Positions 55,101-61,548 of a stretch of DNA of 64,000 nucleotides are shown here, in pieces. Numbering within the stretch: position 1 is the stretch's first letter; every line of letters begins with the position of its first letter. The notes under the pieces are model-generated. The model worked only from the letters and a program-made list of their open reading frames with translations. It made no database searches and was not told the origin of the DNA. The position numbers were made by a program, and so were the translations under genes. Source of the stretch: Microthrixaceae bacterium (GTDB taxonomy: Bacteria > Actinomycetota > Acidimicrobiia > Acidimicrobiales > Microtrichaceae); NCBI GenBank assembly GCA_020637215.1, contig JACJWI010000010.1, forward strand, positions 1 to 64,000, written 5' to 3'.

Positions 55101-56245
55101 TGGTGGTCGCCGCCCTCTGCGACGTGGTCCGCACCCTGAACCGGGACGGCATGACCATCGTGGTGGTCGAGCAGTCGGTCAATGTGGCGCTCACCCTGGC
55201 CGAACGGGCCGTGTTCATGGAGAAGGGCACCGTGCGCTTCGAGGGCCCCACCCGTGAGCTGCTCGAACGGCCCGACCTGCTGCGCTCGGTGTTCATCGAG
55301 GGCGCCGGCGGCGGCGACGAGAGCCCCGAGGACGACGCGGACGAGGTGCTCGCCGCCATCGACCTGACCGGCCTCGACACCCCCGGTTCCGTCGCCGCGT
55401 TCAGCGGTGCCGCGGATGCCGGCGGCGCCCGCCCGACCGTGCTGCGCTGCCGCGACGTCACCAAGCGCTTCGGCGGCGTGCAGGCCCTCAGCCACGTCGA
55501 CCTGACGGTCAGTGCGGGTGAGATCGTCGGTCTGATCGGCCAGAACGGCGCCGGCAAGACCACCCTGATGGACTGCATCTCGGGCTTCCACCGCATCGAC
55601 GACGACCTCAGCAGCGGAGCGATCATCTTCCGGGGCGTCGACGTGACCGCCTGGAACCCGTCGGAGCGGGCCCGCAGCGGCATGGGCCGCACGTTCCAGG
55701 AGGCCCGCCTGTTCCCGTCGCTGACGGTGACCGAGACCCTCGCCGTCGCGTGCGAACGAGGGGTGGGCAGCCGGTCGATGGTCGCCGACGCCACCCGGAT
55801 GCCGGCGTCGTACCTGGCCGAGGACGACACGATGACCCGGGTGCACGAGCTGACCCGGATGCTCGGCCTGGTCCGCTACGCCCACACCCCCACGTCGGTG
55901 CTGTCGACCGGCACCCGCCGCATCGTCGAGCTCGGCTGCCTGCTGGCCGAGGACCCGGTGCTGATGCTGCTCGACGAGCCGTCCGCCGGTGTCGCCCAGC
56001 GCGAGACCGAAGCGCTCGGCCCGCTGCTGCGACGCATCCGGGACCACACGGGAGCGGCGATGCTGGTCATCGAGCACGACATGCCGCTGCTGTCGGGGCT
56101 GTGCGACCGTCTGGTCGCCATGGAGCTCGGATCGGTGCTGGTCGAGGGTCCGCCCGCCGAGGTGCTCGAGCACCCGCTCGTGGTCGCCTCGTACCTGGGC
56201 ACCGACGCCGCCGCCATCAACCGCTCCGGCGCCGCCGTCACCTGA
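52139..56245 (+). CDS. Single-chain four-domain branched-chain-type ABC transporter (LivH-LivM-LivF-LivG fusion)
   Basis: A 1368-residue protein carrying all membrane and ATPase parts of a hydrophobic-amino-acid-type importer. The order is LivH-like permease (about residues 100-400; GLILIWRANRVINFANGAMA), LivM-like permease (427-737; LTGWGGQISLGQFAIVGAGA), a Pro/Ala-rich linker (741-820), a LivF-like ATPase (821-1057) with Walker A GTNGAGKST, signature LSGGEQQQLALA and Walker B VLLIDELS, then a linker and a LivG-like ATPase (1100-1368) with GQNGAGKTT and Walker B LMLLDEPS. The second signature reads LSTGTRRIVEL instead of LSGGQ, so one ATP site is probably weakened. The ATG at 52139 overlaps the binding-protein stop. 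The frame is uninterrupted. Substrate unknown. Confidence 0.9.
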   Translation: MSAHVEPVTDAMRGESRPEVDRQLLDAPAHPGGADSAPVTGTGGPPPEVPWYDDGSGGGGDGGGRPHPTEMYRSLPTAARVAVCAVGLGVLWLVLGALLPSGMPLGVVLSGAIIGSATGLTAVGLILIWRANRVINFANGAMAGVAGLTAVHLFVSWGWPYWTTLLTAPLLGLVVGALVEVAIIRRFANAPRLVLTVATIGLAQLLGGIELMIPGKVFGASGMVLGAFETPLNSFETEVGAVIINGNHLLTVLVVPVVVAVLAWFLRRSLAGTAIRAASENTDRARLLGIPVRNLTTAVWAIAGGLAALTFVLQAPFQGAAPSAAAGPAILLPALAAAIVARMESLPKAFVAAVGLGVMQQVVRWNTDTPSLVDVAILIVILVALLVGERSKSRAHDADGGWRNADLVRSLAPAVAALPLVKWSKRVGLVLLIAGAVLLPTQLGPSDAFSVSIMGVWAIVAVSLVVLTGWGGQISLGQFAIVGAGAIVAGNLVTRWNIDLFLVLAIATLTGALVAVLLGVPALRIKGPFLAVVTLAFAVVLDGYVLNPNVFPELIPQTVTRPLLWGRVDLEDERAMLWFTLAWLAVCILVARSVRRSRSGRLLIAARDNRKATEAASVSARWATLQGFIFSGALAGLAGGLHVLLLHGAREGSYQVVQSVEVFSGATIGGLGSLGGAIVGAAGLRGAQDLDATIRLVGAGIGVLIVLWAVPAGLAGLAARLRDRIVTPIARRAGMDLEGQPLAAEAPATAPAPASAPTEPPAVTLPGVAAPAAASAPLPPSAPPPFTGSVPGPLWAPVADSSQAPQPAPAAAGAPSRATPLLRAQDVDVSYGQLQVLFGVDLDVHEGEVVALLGTNGAGKSTILKAICGLSASSGAISLGDQKISGRSPEQIVRDGIALMPGGKAIFPTLSVTDHLRLSCWTFRKDSARIDEDLAEVHRLFPILEERRHQLAGDLSGGEQQQLALAMTLLLRPRVLLIDELSLGLSPMVVAALCDVVRTLNRDGMTIVVVEQSVNVALTLAERAVFMEKGTVRFEGPTRELLERPDLLRSVFIEGAGGGDESPEDDADEVLAAIDLTGLDTPGSVAAFSGAADAGGARPTVLRCRDVTKRFGGVQALSHVDLTVSAGEIVGLIGQNGAGKTTLMDCISGFHRIDDDLSSGAIIFRGVDVTAWNPSERARSGMGRTFQEARLFPSLTVTETLAVACERGVGSRSMVADATRMPASYLAEDDTMTRVHELTRMLGLVRYAHTPTSVLSTGTRRIVELGCLLAEDPVLMLLDEPSAGVAQRETEALGPLLRRIRDHTGAAMLVIEHDMPLLSGLCDRLVAMELGSVLVEGPPAEVLEHPLVVASYLGTDAAAINRSGAAVT

Positions 56246-56260
56246 CCCGCGCGGGCCCCG

Positions 56261-56334
56261 CGTTTCCGGCGCTCTCCGCGTTTCCGGCGCTCTCCGCGTT
56301 TCCGGCGCTCTCCGCGTTTCCGGCGCCTTCTCCG
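56261..56334. repeat. 18-bp tandem repeat after the ABC transporter gene
   Basis: Three exact units of CGTTTCCGGCGCTCTCCG (56261-56314) and one imperfect unit to 56334. No spacers or flanking cas-type genes, so not CRISPR. It leads directly into the 46-bp palindrome. Confidence 0.75.
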
Positions 56335-56380
56335 TTTTCATGACTTCTGGCGCCACTGGTGGCGCCAGAAGTCATGAAAA
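56335..56380. terminator. 46-bp perfect palindrome, probable two-way terminator
   Basis: A 22-bp perfect stem around a 2-nt centre; the arms begin TTTTCATGACTTCTGG and end in AAAA. It ends in four T on the transcript of either strand. It lies between the ABC transporter gene (+) and the tRNA-Ala gene (-). Confidence 0.75.
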
Positions 56381-56420
56381 TCCAGGGAACCGCCGGAACC
56401 ACGAGCCGGAGGAACGAGGA

Positions 56421-56450
56421 AGGGCCCCGACCGGGAGCGGTCGGGGCCCT
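56421..56450 (-). terminator. Hairpin terminator downstream of tRNA-Ala
   Basis: AGGGCCCCGACC (56421-56432) and GGTCGGGGCCCT (56439-56450) form a 12-bp perfect stem with a 6-nt loop, 8 nt after the tRNA 3' end. It is followed on the minus strand by a moderately T-rich stretch. Confidence 0.7.
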
Positions 56451-56457
56451 TCTGCGG

Positions 56458-56531
56458 TGGAGGTGATGGGAGTCGAACCCACGACCTCCTCGATGCGACC
56501 GAGGCGCTCTAGCCAGCTGAGCTACACCCCC
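56458..56531 (-). tRNA. tRNA-Ala(CGC)
   Basis: 74 nt on the minus strand fold into a full cloverleaf. The acceptor arm is GGGGGTG/CACCTCC with a G3:U70 pair, the alanine identity element. The D arm has GCTC/GAGC. The anticodon stem is CCTCG/CGAGG with loop GTCGCAT, giving anticodon CGC (codon GCG). The variable loop is five bases and the T arm is GTGGG-TTCGACT-CCCAT. The discriminator is A, and the terminal CCA is not encoded (ACCG follows). A strong hairpin lies 8 nt after the 3' end. Confidence 0.95.
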
Positions 56532-56588
56532 GCAGGAGCCGACAGCATAGCGGTCCCGCCGACCCCCTCCCACACGACGGGCGCCGCC

Positions 56589-57455
56589 TCAGGCGAGGGC
56601 CGCAGCGAACCGGTGGCGTTCCTCGGACCACCAGCGACGGCGACGGTCGTAGGTCTCCTGGCCGCCGACGCTGGCCCACATCTCGATGAAACCGGGGTGA
56701 CCGGCCTCGGCCTTGGCCCGGACCCACTCGCCGCTGCGGGCGATCGAGCGGTCGAGGAGGTCCAGCATTGCCTGCCGCCCCTCCGGCCCGAGTTCACCGC
56801 CCGCGTCGTCGTAGGCGTCGCACACCGCCCGCACCGCCACGGCCCGGTCACCGGGGGCGAAGCCGAGCGACTCGGCGTACTCGTCATCGGCCACGGGAAC
56901 GCACATCCGCACGAACTGTGACAGGTCGTGGACGGGGCGACCGGGCGCCGCGAAGTCGAAGTCGAGCAGGGCGACCGCCTCGCCGTTCCGGAACACCACG
57001 TTCTCGGGGCACACGTCGTTGTGGCACACCACCACTCCGGCCGGCACCGCGCCTTCGGCCGCGCGCTCGGCCGGGAGCTCGGATACGGCCGGGTCGACCA
57101 TCTCGGAGCTCCACTCGAGGCCCGACAGGTCGAGATCCGCCGATGCGGCGTGGAAGCGGGCCAGGAGCCGGGCCACCGACGCCAGGGCTTCAGGCTCCTG
57201 GAACCAGCCGGGGAACGGCGGGAGGGCCACGTCGCCCTCGACGTACTCGAGGCGTTCGCGCCCGTCGGGGTCGACACCGACCGGACGGGGCACCCCGTCG
57301 AAGCCGGCGTCTCGCAGGTCGGTCAGGAACCGGTGGATGTCCGCGGTGTGCGGGTTGGATGGTCGCAGCACGTGGTCGCCCACCCGCACCACCGCGCCGA
57401 CGTTGGCCACCCCGCCGTGCAGCACGACCTCGACTCCGTCCAGGGCTGGCTCCAT
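56589..57455 (-). CDS. Aminoglycoside phosphotransferase-like (APH) kinase-fold protein
   Basis: A 288-residue protein of the APH/choline kinase fold. The catalytic loop VVCHNDVCPENVVF (His145, H-x-D-x-x-x-x-N) and the metal-binding LLDFDFAAPGRPVHDL (Asp165) are intact. The ATP-binding N-lobe is short (GVANVGAVVRVGDHVLRPSN), with the invariant Lys position read as Arg in V-L-R. The C-terminus (YDRRRRWWSEERHRFAAAL) is basic. Such proteins phosphorylate small metabolites or antibiotics; the substrate is unknown and resistance should not be assumed. The ATG at 57455 is the first conserved start. It lies downstream of the tRNA on the same strand, in reverse order of transcription. Confidence 0.8.
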   Translation of the reverse strand: MEPALDGVEVVLHGGVANVGAVVRVGDHVLRPSNPHTADIHRFLTDLRDAGFDGVPRPVGVDPDGRERLEYVEGDVALPPFPGWFQEPEALASVARLLARFHAASADLDLSGLEWSSEMVDPAVSELPAERAAEGAVPAGVVVCHNDVCPENVVFRNGEAVALLDFDFAAPGRPVHDLSQFVRMCVPVADDEYAESLGFAPGDRAVAVRAVCDAYDDAGGELGPEGRQAMLDLLDRSIARSGEWVRAKAEAGHPGFIEMWASVGGQETYDRRRRWWSEERHRFAAALA

Positions 57456-57532
57456 CGGGGCAGTATCGCAGCTGCGTGTCCCGCCGGATCCGAGGATCCC
57501 CTTGAACCGGAGGGAGAGCGGCCGCGGACCGG

Positions 57533-58162
57533 TCAGGGACGGTCGGACTCGATCGCCTGCTGGAGTCGCAGCTGCAGCACCGAGGTCGTCAGGTCACCGC
57601 GGCTGCGTTCGAGCACGGCCCGTAGGGCATCCAGGGTGCGGCGCAGCCCGTGGGTGACGGCGTCGGGGTAGTCGACGGTGCTGAGCGCGTCGTAGGTGTC
57701 GTCCATCAGCCCGAGGAGCTGCTCGGCCCGGGCGACGTCGCCCTCGCGCAGGCGGTCGAGCAGGTGACGGCGCAGCTCGCTGGCCGCTTCGGCCAGGCCC
57801 CGCAGGTACGCCGGTCCGCCCACGGCCAGCTCCGACGCGGATGGGACCGTGACGCCGTCGACGAAGGCCCGCACCGCTCGGGCTTCGACGTACTCCTTCT
57901 CGGCGTCGTGGAGGAACCCGGCGTGTTCGATGGCGGGGTGATCGGCCACCGCAGCCTGCACCTGGCGCAGCTCGGCCTCGGCCGCGTCGGCCAGATCGGC
58001 GGCCCGGTCGAACTGGAGCCGGTGAACGGCCTTGATCGAGCTTCCGCAGTGGCGGATGACGGCCCGACAGCCGGGCAAGGCGAGCTCGCGAGCCTGGTTG
58101 GCGGCGTCGAGGTCGGCCCGGACCTGTTCGATCCTGGCGCTGAGGTCGGCGGGGTCGGTCAC
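57533..58162 (-). CDS. Translin-family RNA/ssDNA-binding protein (COG2178-like)
   Basis: A 209-residue all-helical protein. Its blocks match the translin/TRAX family as seen in archaeal COG2178 proteins: RELALPGCRAVIRHCGSSIK, HAGFLHDAEKEYVEARAVRA, LAVGGPAYLRGLAEAASELR and YDALSTVDYPDAVTHGLRRT followed by LERSRGDLTTS, which is the family's most conserved C-terminal run (D-Y-P-D-A-x-T-x-G-L-R-R ... R-G-D-L-T). Acidic residues in DAEKEYVEA could serve in RNase activity, as in TRAX. Translins bind and in some cases cut RNA; bacterial members are uncommon. The start is GTG at 58162, 28 nt after the upstream membrane-protein gene. Confidence 0.7.
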   Translation of the reverse strand: MTDPADLSARIEQVRADLDAANQARELALPGCRAVIRHCGSSIKAVHRLQFDRAADLADAAEAELRQVQAAVADHPAIEHAGFLHDAEKEYVEARAVRAFVDGVTVPSASELAVGGPAYLRGLAEAASELRRHLLDRLREGDVARAEQLLGLMDDTYDALSTVDYPDAVTHGLRRTLDALRAVLERSRGDLTTSVLQLRLQQAIESDRP

Positions 58163-58190
58163 GGGAACCGGATCCCGGGTCGCGGTCGAC

Positions 58191-58757
58191 TCAGTTGGCG
58201 ATGCGACGTGCGCTCACCGGGCTGATCCGCACGCCGGGGAGGTCGGTCGGGCGGGGTCCGGGAGCCACCGACGGGCGTCCGTAGGGGTCGCGGGCGGCGG
58301 ACGCCGCTGCGGCGTTGGTCACCTGGTAGAGGGCGAACACGTACGCCACCAGCAGCCCGGCCGAGATCAGGAACAGCAGCAGGAACGGTCCACCGAACGC
58401 CACCGAGCACAGCAGGGTCAGGACGCTGGCCGAGCCGAGGACCGTGAGGACCTCCTGGCGGCGACGACGCACCGCCGGAGACACCGTGGCGGGGACCGGC
58501 GCCGGCCGTCCGGCGCTGCGGGGGCCGGCCGTGGGGCGGGCGCCGGCCCGTCCGGGCTGGGCTCGCCGCTGAGCGGAGCGCAGGTCGACGACGTTGCTGC
58601 CTCCCGCCGGTCGGCGCTGCAGCGACGACAGCTGGGAGTTGAACGACTGGATGCTGTCCCCGCTGCGGGCCTTGGAGACACGCTTGAGCACTTCGGGCAG
58701 GAGCACGATGGCCCAGACGACCGCGAGACCCAGCAGGACCAGTGTGGAGACGCTCAT
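58191..58757 (-). CDS. SepX/GlpR-like actinobacterial membrane protein (tentative)
   Basis: A 188-residue protein. One N-terminal helix (LVLLGLAVVWAIVLLPEVLK) is followed by a basic cytoplasmic stretch (SGDSIQSFNSQLSSLQRRPA), then Pro/Ala/Arg-rich sequence, two adjacent C-terminal helices (LGSASVLTLLCSVAFGGPFL; LLFLISAGLLVAYVFALYQV) and a Pro-rich tail. This layout and the S-F-x-x-x-L-x-x-L-x-R stretch resemble the actinobacterial divisome protein SepX (also called GlpR), but I hold this as tentative. The ATG at 58757 has no clear Shine-Dalgarno. A palindrome at 58851 overlaps its likely -35 region. Followed after 28 nt by the translin-like gene. Confidence 0.5.
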   Translation of the reverse strand: MSVSTLVLLGLAVVWAIVLLPEVLKRVSKARSGDSIQSFNSQLSSLQRRPAGGSNVVDLRSAQRRAQPGRAGARPTAGPRSAGRPAPVPATVSPAVRRRRQEVLTVLGSASVLTLLCSVAFGGPFLLLFLISAGLLVAYVFALYQVTNAAAASAARDPYGRPSVAPGPRPTDLPGVRISPVSARRIAN

Positions 58758-58850
58758 GGGAGGGTGGACAGGCCTTTCGACTGCTGATCGAACGCCGGGT
58801 GCCTGGGGGACATCGCGACGAACTCACCTGAGAACTTAACGGTCGCGCGA

Positions 58851-58865
58851 CTTGTGTTACAAGTC
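58851..58865. promoter_or_regulatory. Palindrome ACTTGT-N3-ACAAGT in the SepX-like promoter
   Basis: A perfect 6-3-6 palindrome. On the minus strand it supplies a TTGTAA -35-like box with TAAGTT (-10-like) 18 nt downstream, about 70 nt before the ATG at 58757. It may be an operator. The binding protein is unknown. Confidence 0.45.
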
Positions 58866-58952
58866 CTTGACGGAACTACACGCCTGTGATTCAGGTACGC
58901 GCCCCGCGGCCCGCCCCCGATCCCCGCCCCCGCCCCGGGCCGGACGCACCTC

Positions 58953-59462
58953 TCAGATGCCGTCGAGCTCGGCGAGCAGCTCGTCGCCGTCGCGGCGGTA
59001 CACGCCGGAACGTCCGCCGGTCTTCTCCCACAGGGCGACGTCCGCGATCACCATCGAGCGGTCGACGCTCTTGCACATGTCGTAGATGGTCAGGCACGCC
59101 ACGTTCACCGCGGTCAGCGCCTCCATCTCCACCCCGGTCCGGTCGACGGTCTCCACGCTGGCCTCGACCTCGATGAAGGTGTCCTCGATGCGGAAGTTGA
59201 CCAGCACGGCCCCGACCAGCACCGGGTGGCACAGCGGGATCAGGTCCGACGCCCGCTTGGCGGCCTGGATCCCCGCCACCCGGGCCACCGACAGGACGTC
59301 GCCCTTGTTGATCGCCCCGCGGGCCACCAGCGAGGTGGTCTCGGTGCTCATGATCACCCGACCCCGGGCGATGGCCCGGCGGTGGGTGGGCTCCTTGGGG
59401 GTGACGTCGACCATGCGGGCACGGCCGAGAGGATCGAGATGGGTCAGGCCCCGTTCGGACAT
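58953..59462 (-). CDS. moaC: Cyclic pyranopterin monophosphate synthase MoaC
   Basis: A 169-residue MoaC, second enzyme of molybdenum cofactor synthesis; it converts 3',8-cyclo-dihydro-GTP, made by MoaA, into cyclic pyranopterin monophosphate. Family motifs are MVDVTPKEPTHRRAIARGRV, SDLIPLCHPVLV (active-site His/Cys region), DRTGVEMEALTAVNVACLTI and YDMCKSVDRSM with the catalytic Lys and Asp. Length is normal. The ATG at 59462 opens MSERGLTHLDPLGRARMVDV. moaA lies upstream on the same strand, with a methyltransferase gene between. Confidence 0.95.
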   Translation of the reverse strand: MSERGLTHLDPLGRARMVDVTPKEPTHRRAIARGRVIMSTETTSLVARGAINKGDVLSVARVAGIQAAKRASDLIPLCHPVLVGAVLVNFRIEDTFIEVEASVETVDRTGVEMEALTAVNVACLTIYDMCKSVDRSMVIADVALWEKTGGRSGVYRRDGDELLAELDGI

Positions 59463-59480
59463 GGTCGGGAGTGTAGATCC

Positions 59481-60332
59481 TCACTCCCAGGGGGTCCGGG
59501 CCAGAACCTCGCCGTGGAGAACGGCGAACCATCCGTCCGGCGACGCGCCCCACTCCGAGAACCCCTGCACCATCGACTCGATCTCGTCGTCGTCGGCGCC
59601 GTCGGCGACCAGCCGGGACCGCAGCGGATCGGTGCGCAGCCGGTCGATCCACACCCCCGCCCACCACTCCCGGTCCTCGCCGGCGAAGCACCACACCGAG
59701 GCGGACGCGGTCACCTCCTCCAGGCCGGCGTCCCGACACCAGCCGAGCAGGTGGCGGCCGGCGTCGGGATCGGCGCCGAGCGATCGCGCCACCGACCGGT
59801 ACCGGTCCCGCCAGCGGGCCACGCCCGGCGGTTCCGGCGCCCACGTGAACCCGCCGTAGTCCGACTCGCGCGCCGCGAGCAGTCCACCGGGGCGCAGCAC
59901 CCGGGCCGCCTCTCGCAGGGCAGCCACCGGGTCGCGGACGTGCTGGAGCACCTGGTGGATGTGCACGACGTCGAAGGTGCCGTCCGCGAACGGCAGGCCG
60001 GCGACGTCGGCCGCGCCGAAGCTGACCGCCGGCCCGGTCCCGGCCCCGGGCCCAGCTCGATCAGACCCAGCCCGATCAGGCCCAGCCCGATCAACCGCGG
60101 CCCGACCAGCCGCAGCGACCACGTCGGCCGAGGCGTCCACACCGATCGCCGTCGCCACCCGCGATGCCAGGTCGACGGTGATCGTGCCCGGCCCGCAGCC
60201 GACGTCGAGCAGGACGTCGGTCGGGCGCAGGTGCTCGAGCAGGTGCCCCGAGGAGTTCTCCGCCGTGCGCCACCGATGGGATCGCAGCACCGGCTCGGGA
60301 TGGCCGTGCAGGTAGTCGTCGGGCATCGCCAC
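59481..60332 (-). CDS. Class I SAM-dependent methyltransferase
   Basis: A 283-residue methyltransferase (UbiE/Methyltransf_11 type). Motif I is VLLDVGCGPGTITVDLA, the acidic motif II is ATAIGVDASADVV, and FDVVHIHQVLQHVRDPVAAL with LRPGGLLAARESDY complete the core. An unusual insertion after motif II carries the tandem RAGPDRAGSDRAGPG, encoded by a repeat near 60048-60090, which may be variable. The C-terminal part (EWWAGVWIDRLRTDPLRSRL) is shared with actinobacterial methyltransferases of unknown substrate. The start may be GTG at 60332 or ATG at 60326 (MPDDYLHGHPEPVL). It lies between moaA and moaC; a role in cofactor synthesis is not indicated. Confidence 0.8.
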   Translation of the reverse strand: MAMPDDYLHGHPEPVLRSHRWRTAENSSGHLLEHLRPTDVLLDVGCGPGTITVDLASRVATAIGVDASADVVAAAGRAAVDRAGPDRAGSDRAGPGAGTGPAVSFGAADVAGLPFADGTFDVVHIHQVLQHVRDPVAALREAARVLRPGGLLAARESDYGGFTWAPEPPGVARWRDRYRSVARSLGADPDAGRHLLGWCRDAGLEEVTASASVWCFAGEDREWWAGVWIDRLRTDPLRSRLVADGADDDEIESMVQGFSEWGASPDGWFAVLHGEVLARTPWE

Positions 60333-60374
60333 AGGCTGGTCCCCGCGACGCCTGTGGTCGAGCGGTTTGCGACC

Positions 60375-61400
60375 TCAACCGCCGATCTGCGACATCGATC
60401 GGCCCGGGCGGATGAAGGCCGGGGTGCCGATGCCGTGACCGGCCCGCTTGTCGGCCACGCAGCCGCGCACCGCGTCGGCCAGGTCGTCGTCGGTCCCTCC
60501 CGAGCGCAGCACCGCCCGCAGATCGGTCTCGTCGACCGCGAATAGGCAGTTGCGAAGCTGGCCCTCGGCGGTGAGCCGGATGCGGTCGCAGTCGCCGCAG
60601 AACGGCGTGGTGACGCTCGGGATGACACCGACCTCGGAACCCGGCGTCCCCGGGGCGCGGTCCAGGTAGCGGTAGCGCTCGGCCGGCTCGTGGCCACGGA
60701 CCACCGCCTCGAGGGGGAAGGCGGCCGCGACGTCGGCCAGGACCCGGTCGCGGTCGACCACCTCGGAGCCGTCCCAGCCACCGTCCGCGTCGAGCGGCAT
60801 GTACTCGATGAAGCGCACGGTGACGCCCCGGTCCCGCCCGAAGCGGGCCAGCTCGACGATCTCGTCGTCGTTCACGCCGGCCACCATCACGACGTTGACC
60901 TTGACCGGGTCGAAGCCGACCGCGACCGCGGCGTCGATGCCGGCCAGCACCCGGTCGAGCGCGTCCCGGCGGGTGACCGCCGCGAAGCGCTCCGGGCGCA
61001 GCGAGTCGAGCGACACGTTGACCCGACGGAGGCCCGCGGCGTGCAGCGCGGCGGCCTGCGAGACGAGCGACGCCCCGTTGGTGGTCATCGACAGATCGGT
61101 GCCGAGGGGCGCCAACCGGGCCACCAGCTCGTCGAGGTGGGCGCGGACGGTCGGCTCACCGCCGGTCAGGCGGATGGCGTCGACGCCGAACCGCTCGACG
61201 AGCACCCGGGCGACCCGCTCGATCTCCTCGAAGGTCAGGACCCGGTCGCGGGGCACCCACTGGAGGCCGTCCTCGGGCATGCAGTAGGTGCAGCGGAAGT
61301 CGCAGCGGTCGGTGACCGAGATCCGCAGGTCGCGGTGGACCCGTCCGAAGCCGTCGACCAGCGGCTCGGCCCGGTCGACGGGGGAAGGCGCAGCGTCCAC
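60375..61400 (-). CDS. moaA: GTP 3',8-cyclase MoaA
   Basis: A 341-residue radical SAM enzyme that starts molybdenum cofactor synthesis. The radical SAM cluster is C33, C37, C40 in TDRCDFRCTYCMPEDG. The second 4Fe-4S cluster uses FCGDCDRIRLTAEGQLRNC. The GTP-binding region includes RLTGGEPTVRAHLDELVARL, and the protein ends in the functional Gly-Gly (RSMSQIGG). All key residues are present. The start is GTG at 61400. It lies downstream of moeA on the same strand, with a long hairpin between them. Confidence 0.95.
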   Translation of the reverse strand: MDAAPSPVDRAEPLVDGFGRVHRDLRISVTDRCDFRCTYCMPEDGLQWVPRDRVLTFEEIERVARVLVERFGVDAIRLTGGEPTVRAHLDELVARLAPLGTDLSMTTNGASLVSQAAALHAAGLRRVNVSLDSLRPERFAAVTRRDALDRVLAGIDAAVAVGFDPVKVNVVMVAGVNDDEIVELARFGRDRGVTVRFIEYMPLDADGGWDGSEVVDRDRVLADVAAAFPLEAVVRGHEPAERYRYLDRAPGTPGSEVGVIPSVTTPFCGDCDRIRLTAEGQLRNCLFAVDETDLRAVLRSGGTDDDLADAVRGCVADKRAGHGIGTPAFIRPGRSMSQIGG

Positions 61401-61471
61401 GCCCGGATGCTACGACCCCGCCCGGCCCCACCCCAGCCCGGCCCCACCCTCGTCCCCACCCTCGTCCCCAC

Positions 61472-61529
61472 CCCCGTTCTGTAGTGCGAGATCCAGGCGT
61501 TCGCCTGGATCTCGCACTACAGAACGGGG
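61472..61529. terminator. 58-bp palindrome between moaA and moeA
   Basis: A 28-bp perfect stem around a 2-nt TT centre; the arms begin CCCCGTTCTGTAGTGCG. It lies 20 bp past the moeA stop and before moaA, both on the minus strand, so it probably ends moeA transcription. Just before it are tandem copies of TCGTCCCCACC (61451-61471). Confidence 0.7.
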
Positions 61530-61548
61530 CTCAGCGGTGAGAACGGGT

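Noticed and set aside
56261..56334. Possible CRISPR array
   Set aside because: The units are directly adjacent with no spacers, are only 18 bp long, and no cas genes are present.
56589..57455. Aminoglycoside resistance gene
   Set aside because: The APH fold is shared with many metabolite kinases, and no specific resistance subfamily motif is visible.
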